Positions 51,601-57,600 of a stretch of 64,000 nucleotides of DNA are shown here, in pieces. Below the pieces are notes generated by a model that was not told the origin of the DNA, did no database searches, and was given only the letters and a program-made list of their open reading frames with translations. Within the stretch, counting starts at the first letter, position 1. Each line of letters opens with the position of its first letter. This DNA comes from Dendrolimus kikuchii (Eukaryota; Arthropoda; Insecta; Lepidoptera; Lasiocampidae). Made by a program: the position numbers and the translations under genes. Location of the stretch: NCBI GenBank assembly GCA_019925095.2, contig CM034394.1, positions 26,524,272-26,588,271 of the forward strand. Reading direction: 5' to 3'.

Positions 51601-54600
51601 TAAACTGTGTAGTTATATAGTATAGTTTGTTTTTTTTTTAATTAATATTAAATTTAAAAAAACCAGCCCCAGACCACTGTCAACAGGACAACGCTATTTT
51701 TTTATTGCGTAAATCAGCAGACAGGCAGACAGCTCACTTGATGGAAAGCGGTTACCATCGCCTATGGACATTTGCAACACCAATAATGTTGCTACAAATG
51801 CGCTGCTGCTCTCTTAAGGGAGACTGGAACCTCGTCACTAATGCCGGAACACAACAAAACGCTAATCTATTGCTATGTTTTTACTTGTTTGTCAAATAAT
51901 AAAACGTGTGCGTCTCGGGACGCCCGATAGAAGTGATAACTTAAACTGATCTAAGTTGTACTATTTATTAGTTAAATTGTTTAACTTGAGAAAAGCTTAG
52001 GTTTATATATATATATTTATTATAAAATATATTTTATTCTTAGTTACAATTCTTGAATACGTACTAATATGTAATACGCTGTGGGTTAGAGTGAGAGAGA
52101 AGGAGCCTGCCTACCGCTGCCGTATGCGTGAGAGGAAGGGAAGCCAGACAGACTGGCGCCGTAACGCGTTACGTAACGAAGCGGTTTACCCTCCCATAAG
52201 AAGTTATCACTTCAAATATCATTACGTCGGTTTACTGCAAGAAATCATTAACTGCCGTATTGCATGTATGTGATAGTATATTGTGACTCACAAGAGTGCA
52301 TTGAAATACGTTTATGGGGTTATTGGTGGTACTGGCAACATGGTAGGAGGCGCTTCAAACGCTAAGTAAGATCCGGATCCTTCTGAACCCGAATCCCTTT
52401 TTTTTTTAGGTTTTAATATTTGCCAATTGATAAGTTTTATCACGTCCGTGGACAGTTGACAACATAATCTCTTCTCTCTTACTTCTCATAAACAAACTCC
52501 TTTACAGTGCAGGCTGTCAAACTCTGCTTCTTACTGTCAGAGAGGCCAAAACATTACCTACATTTCGGAACTCACTTAGAAAGTACTATCTGTCTTTAAA
52601 TAAATATGTCTAATATATTAAACATTCACTTATTTATCTATTGTAATATATAAAATGCTTGTCACATATAATGTTAACAAATATATTTATTTAAATTATT
52701 TTGTATATACGTATATATATTACTATTATATTTATATATGTATTAAATTTATAAATTAGTGTTAGTATGTATATTTAAATTGTACAGTCCTACATTTTTT
52801 CTGCTCCACCTACATCGCCGGATTAGTTAAGAATGTCTTTTAAGCTAGGTTGCCTGGAAGAGATCGCTTTTAGCGATAAGGCCGCCTGTTGTTTTGCCAA
52901 GAAGTATTGTAATTGTGCATTTTGTTTTTGTATTTGTTTATTTTGGTGAGCAATGAAGTGTTATCTATCTATCTATCTCTTCCTAAAAAAATTAAACCTT
53001 TATATTAAATATTTTACCAAGTAATAATTTTAATATGAAATCGTTTCAGTACGTCGTGCTGACGGTTTGTTTGAAGGCTGGCCTGGCGACCCATTCGTGG
53101 ACATGGGTCACGCACGTCGCCATCTGGGGCTCGGTCGCCATGTGGTTCATATTCATACTCATATACAGGTATCGTATTTACATTCGCTTACAACTTCACA
53201 TCGGTAGTGTCGTCATTGTTAAAAACTTTTTAAATTTTGTTGAGAACTTTTTAGTTCATCACAGGCTGGTTTCTATTAGACTGTGGCAATAGACAGACTG
53301 CATTGTAAAAAAATTAAATAATACATTGTTCTCTATACAAACACCAACTCGTTTCTCTTTCCGTGGGGGATAGAAAACTCGACACAGTGCTGGCTTATAA
53401 CCCGAGTTAACATTGTGATGTAGGGCTTATAACCCGAGTTAACATTGTGATGTAGGGCTTATAACCCGAGTTAACGTTGTGATGTAGGGCTTATAACCCG
53501 AGTTAACGTTGTGATGTAGGGCTTATAACCCGAGTTTACATTGTGATGTAGGGCTTATAACTCGAGTTAACATTGTGACGTAGGGCTTATAACTCAAGTT
53601 AACATTGTGATGTAGGGCTTATAACCCGAGTTAATGTTGTGATATAGGGCTTATAACCCGAATTAATATTGTGATGTAGAGCTTATAACCCGAGTTAATG
53701 TTGTGATATAGGGCTTATAACCCGAATTAATATTGTGATGTAGAGCTTATAACCCGAGTTAACATTGTGATGTAGACAACCATCGCTGTAATTCAATAAC
53801 ATTTCTACATACTAACATTCTTTTTAGCACCGCACCGCACGCCATCGGCTGGGCGTTCATCCCCACCTCCTTGAGCCGCTTCGCTCTTGTACGCAACGGT
53901 TCTCTAGAAAGTTTCTCTTGCGTACCGTACCGTACAACATGGGGTTTTTTAAAAAAGGGTGTCATAAAATTTCTTCGAGGCCGGCAGCGCGTTAGTGACG
54001 CCTCTGGTGTTGCAAACGCCTATAGGCGACGGTAACCGCTTTCCATCAGGTGGGCCGTCTGCCTGTCTGCTGTACTTTTTTTTTCTTAACATCTATAAGG
54101 ACTCGAGTTCCGTACTTTTTTTCACTACTTAATTTCTATGAAAGATTTTAGAGTCCATACACGCTTATTGTTTATTCATTAATTTAGTGATTTATATGTT
54201 ATGGTGTACCTTAAGATTAACTTATTATATTAATTTATCCTATTTTTAATACTAAACTTATACAAATGTAGAGTGTATCTGTTACACGCTGGTGTTGTGA
54301 GGAAGTGCATGTGCAGTATCTATACTTATATATAGTCCTATGTCTACTGTACTCCAGCGATAAAAAAATAAAAATAAAAATACGTTGTCAGGTTGCCCAC
54401 ATGTCATTCATTACGTATTGGGTACTTCGAGGTTGGCTACGACTGTTCTTTATGTACTGCTGTGCAGTTGTCTACACATGATTGGCTCAGTTTCTTTGTA
54501 ATTGCAGTGAATTCAACAAGAAACGTTGAGTATTGAAGGTTTATATATATAAAACGCCTAATTATTTTTTTATGTATGTAACATTTTCGAGACATTATTA

Positions 54601-57600
54601 CCTAGGGTTTTTCACGCGGGGAAAACTCTATACTGATTTAAACGAGCTCGACGGTCTTGGAACGAAAAAGTTAACGAAGTGCTACTGTCATTAAATTTCA
54701 AACGCTGTGATTTTGACAACTGTCTTATACTAATATATAAAGCTGAAGAGTTTGTTTGTTTGGACGCGCTAATCTTAGGAACTACTGGTCCGATTTGAAA
54801 AATTATTTTACTGACGGATAGCCCGTTTAACGAGGAAGGCTATAGGCTATATATCATCACGCTAAGACCAATAGGAGCGGAGTACCAACGAAGAATGTTT
54901 CGAAATCAGGGGATTTTGAAAAGAAATTCCACGCGGACGACGTCGCGGGCGCAGCTAGTAATATTATAAAATTCTAAACGTGCTGTGTCTGTACATTGAA
55001 GCTATTTAAAAAATAAACAACTGGAATAGACTATATAATAAACGATGGAGTTAACTGTTTATCGGTTTGTCTGTTTGTTCGCGATTCTTGTAAAAACTAC
55101 TCGACTGATTTCGATGCGGTTCTCGCTGATCGACAGCAAATCCTTAGACATAGAACCTGCGCTAATTTCTATGCCGGGAATTCCACAAGAATTTTCCTGG
55201 TAGAGGTTTAATAGTTTTCCGGGTGCATAAAAATTGACTTATTCCGACAGTTTTCACTAAAAAGAGAGCTTACCTTATCTTTTTTTAAACGCTGTGGTAC
55301 TTTGTGCCCGGGTATCCCGCGGGAAATTCAAGTCGAGCGTGGACGAAGTCACGGGCATATCTTAGTTTTTGAAAGTTTTTCCTTCGTACAGCAACATCTA
55401 TCCATTGGTGCTGATCGGCGCCGTGATGCGGGGCATGGACCGGATGGTCTTCGGCTCCCTCGTCTTCTGGCTGGGGCTGGTCCTCATCCCGATCGCCACG
55501 CTGATACCAGATCTCATTGTCACCGTGTAAGTACTATTTCAACTAACTAAAACTGGACTTCGGAGAATCTGCGGAGTGACGCTCGCGGACCGCGTTCGTA
55601 ATACCGAAGTAAGAAAAAGAGTTGGTCTGAAAGAGAGTGTCGGGGTGAAGGTAAGGAAAGGAATGCTCCGGTGGTTCGGGCATGTGGAAAGAATGACTAA
55701 ACAGATATACAATGTGGATGGATGCAGAAGTCGTGGAAGGCCACGACACACCTTCCATGATCAAATTGATCGTGTACTAGCAGAAGGTGATGTCAGGAGC
55801 CTTAAGAACAGACGAGCGTGCATGACAAGAGCTATGAATGTCAAAGAAGCGAGTGAGGTGTGTAAGAATGGGCCTGAATGGCGCTCTGTTGTTCATGCCT
55901 ACCCCGCAAGGGAACTGGCGTGAAGTTATGTATGTATGTATGTAAAACTGGACTTATCCTTAAAATAGTTTTGGTTTCAGATACCAATATGAATACTGAT
56001 GATTACTTGGTCTAGTAGTTGTGTGTTATCCGTGCAGGAACGGAGAAAGAATACAATTTCCTGAGGCGTCAAAACCACCCACAGCCAGGTGGTAGGACAT
56101 TTGCCCTGGTCTGAAGTATGTCGCCATAACAGCCTTGAGTTGTGTTCCGGCATTAGTGACCAGGTTCCAGTCTTCCTTAAGAGAGCAGCAGCGCATTTGT
56201 AGCATCTTTGGTGTTGCAAATGTCCATAGGCGATGGTAACCGTTTTCCATCATGTGGGCCGTCTGCCTGTCTGCTGAATTGAAGTGCTCTGAAGACTACG
56301 GGCCATAAAAATGGGCCGGACTTTTGGAGGGTTTGCGTGAGGCCATAGAAAGGTCAACACAGAGGGTCCTTGACAAATTTAATGTAAATGTGATGTGACG
56401 CTGACCGACGATTATCTCTGACTACGCCATATAATAAAATTACCCATGCGAAAGACCCTGTCAGTTTAAGACTATTGTAGGAAATGAGACAATGGGGCCT
56501 ATGGCGTCTGCCCATCGCAATCTTCGGGGAACATGAAAAAAATACTGCATGGACTCCTAAAACATGTCATACAAGATTGTATGGAGAGGTCCATCTCTGG
56601 AACTTACTATTATTATAACCTACCTGTGGCTGAGCGACTGGACCCCAAGTCGGAAACTCAAATTGGCATCGTAACTTTTGACGGTTTTTGTAGCCTTGAA
56701 CCATCTCGGCTCAATATTAAATCAATCATGATTTGTTCGATATTGATTTAATGGGAATTTTAGAGACTACGGACATTTGACCTTCTCTCAGTCGAATGGA
56801 TCTTGACTCGCGCTGGCGTGGTTTTTTTTTTTTTTTTTGTTAAAGTTATAGACTTGAGGCCCTGGTTACACCGAATATGCCTCTTTCATACTTCGGTCCT
56901 CTACGTTCTTTCGTTTCATTCTACGGGGAAGCCTTATCTCTCCGATTATGTTGGACTCGTTCAGGAGAGAATCTGTTTCGGAGCTGCTGCCGTCTCCTCT
57001 TTTTATTGGACCCAACCATTTTTCTAAGAACCTTCTTCACTTCCATTAAATAAATAATCGGCGGACACGACGGATAATTATAAGGCCGTCCCAGACACCC
57101 AGACCAAGTGAATAATGGAAAGTTCTCTTACGAAATTTATCATGTCACGCATCGAATTCCTCTGCGTTACAGTGTAAAGGCTTAACCCACTCAACAGAGG
57201 TCGTTAAAGAAGAAGCTTCACAGCTTACGCTTAGATTAATTAAGACCCATTCTAACATACAGTGACAGTCTTGTAGATCCGAATTTTAATATTCTTGCTT
57301 ACGAGTGGACGAGTGCTCCTATTGCGAATTTATTTAATTTAGAATGCGTGAAAATAAAATCGGACTAAGTCACAGATAAAACAGCTAGTTGAAGAAGCAC
57401 AGCAACAATGTTTTATTGTTCACCATAATCTTAAATCTAGACAATTGATATGGATACATTTGCATTAGAACAATGGGCGGCCTTATCGCTTATAGCGATC
57501 TCTTCCAGGCAACCCGGTGTCTAAGGAGATTTTAAACGAAATTTCAATATAAGATTTTTGGTGGTGTATTACAAAAAAATTAAATAAGATATAAATAAAG

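Noticed and set aside
53393..53776. CRISPR-like array because of the regular 32 bp period
   Set aside because: The units are contiguous with no unique spacers, and the DNA is eukaryotic. It is a minisatellite.
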